NCBI RefSeq assembly: GCF_963678635.1
Contig: NC_087063.1
Span: forward strand, 58,598,759-58,662,758
Source of the DNA: Symsagittifera roscoffensis
Lineage: Eukaryota; Xenacoelomorpha; Acoela; Convolutidae
Direction of reading: 5' to 3'
DNA length: 64,000 bases
Shown here: positions 63,658 to 64,000 of the stretch, in pieces
Layout of the letters: every line of letters starts with the position of its first letter
Position numbering within the stretch: the stretch's first letter is position 1
The notes under the pieces: generated by a model
Seen by the model: the letters and a program-made list of their open reading frames with translations, nothing else
What the model was told of the DNA's origin: nothing
Databases searched by the model: none
Position numbers and translations under genes: made by a program

Positions 63658-64000
63658 AGCGACAAATCTGAAACGATCAGTCTTCCAGAGAGATCGCCAG
63701 AGCCACCTGTAGTAGAGGAGCCAGTTACTATCGACCGAGAGGGGCGCGAGACATGGAAAGGCCAGTTCGACTTCCTCATGACTCTGGTCGGATTCAGCGT
63801 CGGCATCGGAAACATCTGGCGCTTCCCTTACCTGTGCTACAAAAATGGGGGAGGAGTGTTTTTTATACCCTATTTCATAGCACTATTTGGCGCCGGAATC
63901 CCATTGCTATTCCTAGAAGTCTCATTGGGTCAGTTTACATCCGCAAGTGGAGTGAAATCGTGGATGATCTACCCTTTGACCAAAGGAATCGGAGTCGCCA
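63658..64000 (+). CDS. SLC6-family Na+/Cl- dependent symporter, N-terminal exon (partial)
   Basis: SLC6 proteins are plasma-membrane symporters that import neurotransmitters, amino acids or osmolytes with sodium. The exon follows CTGAATAG and runs open to the window edge (114 codons). Residues 1-30: a charged cytoplasmic tail. Then [15 protein letters not shown] and [20 protein letters not shown] (TM1, with the unwound N-x-W-R-F-P motif that binds Na+ and substrate), then [20 protein letters not shown] and [12 protein letters not shown] (TM2 and the E-x-x-x-G-Q signature), then [14 protein letters not shown] (start of TM3). The position occupied by Asp in monoamine transporters is Gly here, which points to an amino acid, GABA, taurine, betaine or creatine type. 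All motif residues visible are intact, so the gene is likely functional. It continues to the right of the window. Confidence 0.95.

Noticed and set aside
63546-63815. 89-codon minus-strand frame overlapping the SLC6 exon
   Set aside because: It is the antisense shadow of the SLC6 exon.

Overview
The window is nuclear DNA of an animal, most likely an invertebrate. The only clearly living host gene is at the right edge: an exon of an SLC6 sodium/neurotransmitter-type symporter starting at about 63,658. The exon has intron-style borders and its upstream flank is AT-rich and non-coding. Nothing else resembles a bacterial or viral genome: there are no operons or ribosome binding sites, tandem arrays abound, and nearly every other reading frame is broken. 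The sequence does not fix the phylum.

Left part (1-29,020). This is a nested tandem array of one large retroelement-like family. A stretch of about 11 kb at 1-10,877 recurs at 14,701-25,560 with few substitutions. Inside each copy a 4.0 kb unit is itself tandemly duplicated: units A and B at 5,403/9,388 and again at 20,073/24,061. In order, the family carries a Ty3/gypsy-type integrase (zinc-binding and DDE core), an acidic C-terminal extension, a macro-domain-like segment now broken by a (CT)n microsatellite, a coiled-coil ORF, one or two SGNH-hydrolase-like segments, and several long ORFs I do not recognise (called U1-U5 here). No reverse transcriptase is visible. Between the copies lie about 1.3 kb of unmatched DNA and a minisatellite (21 bp unit) with higher-order structure.

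Middle part (29,020-38,130). This is mostly AT-rich DNA without genes. It contains short direct duplications (233, 431 and about 455 bp), a long G run, a conserved palindrome shared with later parts of the window, and one orphan 160-codon ORF on the minus strand (36,282-36,764). A three-copy 60 bp repeat with TGACGTCA palindromes sits at 37,962-38,126.

38,130-42,561 holds a decayed protein-primed family B DNA polymerase gene of the Polinton/adintovirus type. It has N-terminal zinc fingers, the zinc-finger part is present twice, and the 3' end with the last catalytic motif is missing.

42,562-56,690 looks anonymous, but by translation much of it is old debris of the left-hand family. Two nearly identical clusters (42,562-45,460 and 53,584-56,681) each carry two plus-strand relics of U3/U4. 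Between them, 47,395-53,580 carries two tandem minus-strand relics of the U5 and 3' ORFs. The family therefore accounts for well over half of the window.

56,640-62,175 contains two foldback-like palindromic elements that share a recurring GATAGCCGAAA-type motif. After about 1 kb of featureless DNA the SLC6 gene begins.

The strongest candidate for something undescribed is the left-hand family itself: a gypsy-type integrase linked to macro-like, SGNH-like and several unassigned proteins, preserved at several ages of decay in both orientations.
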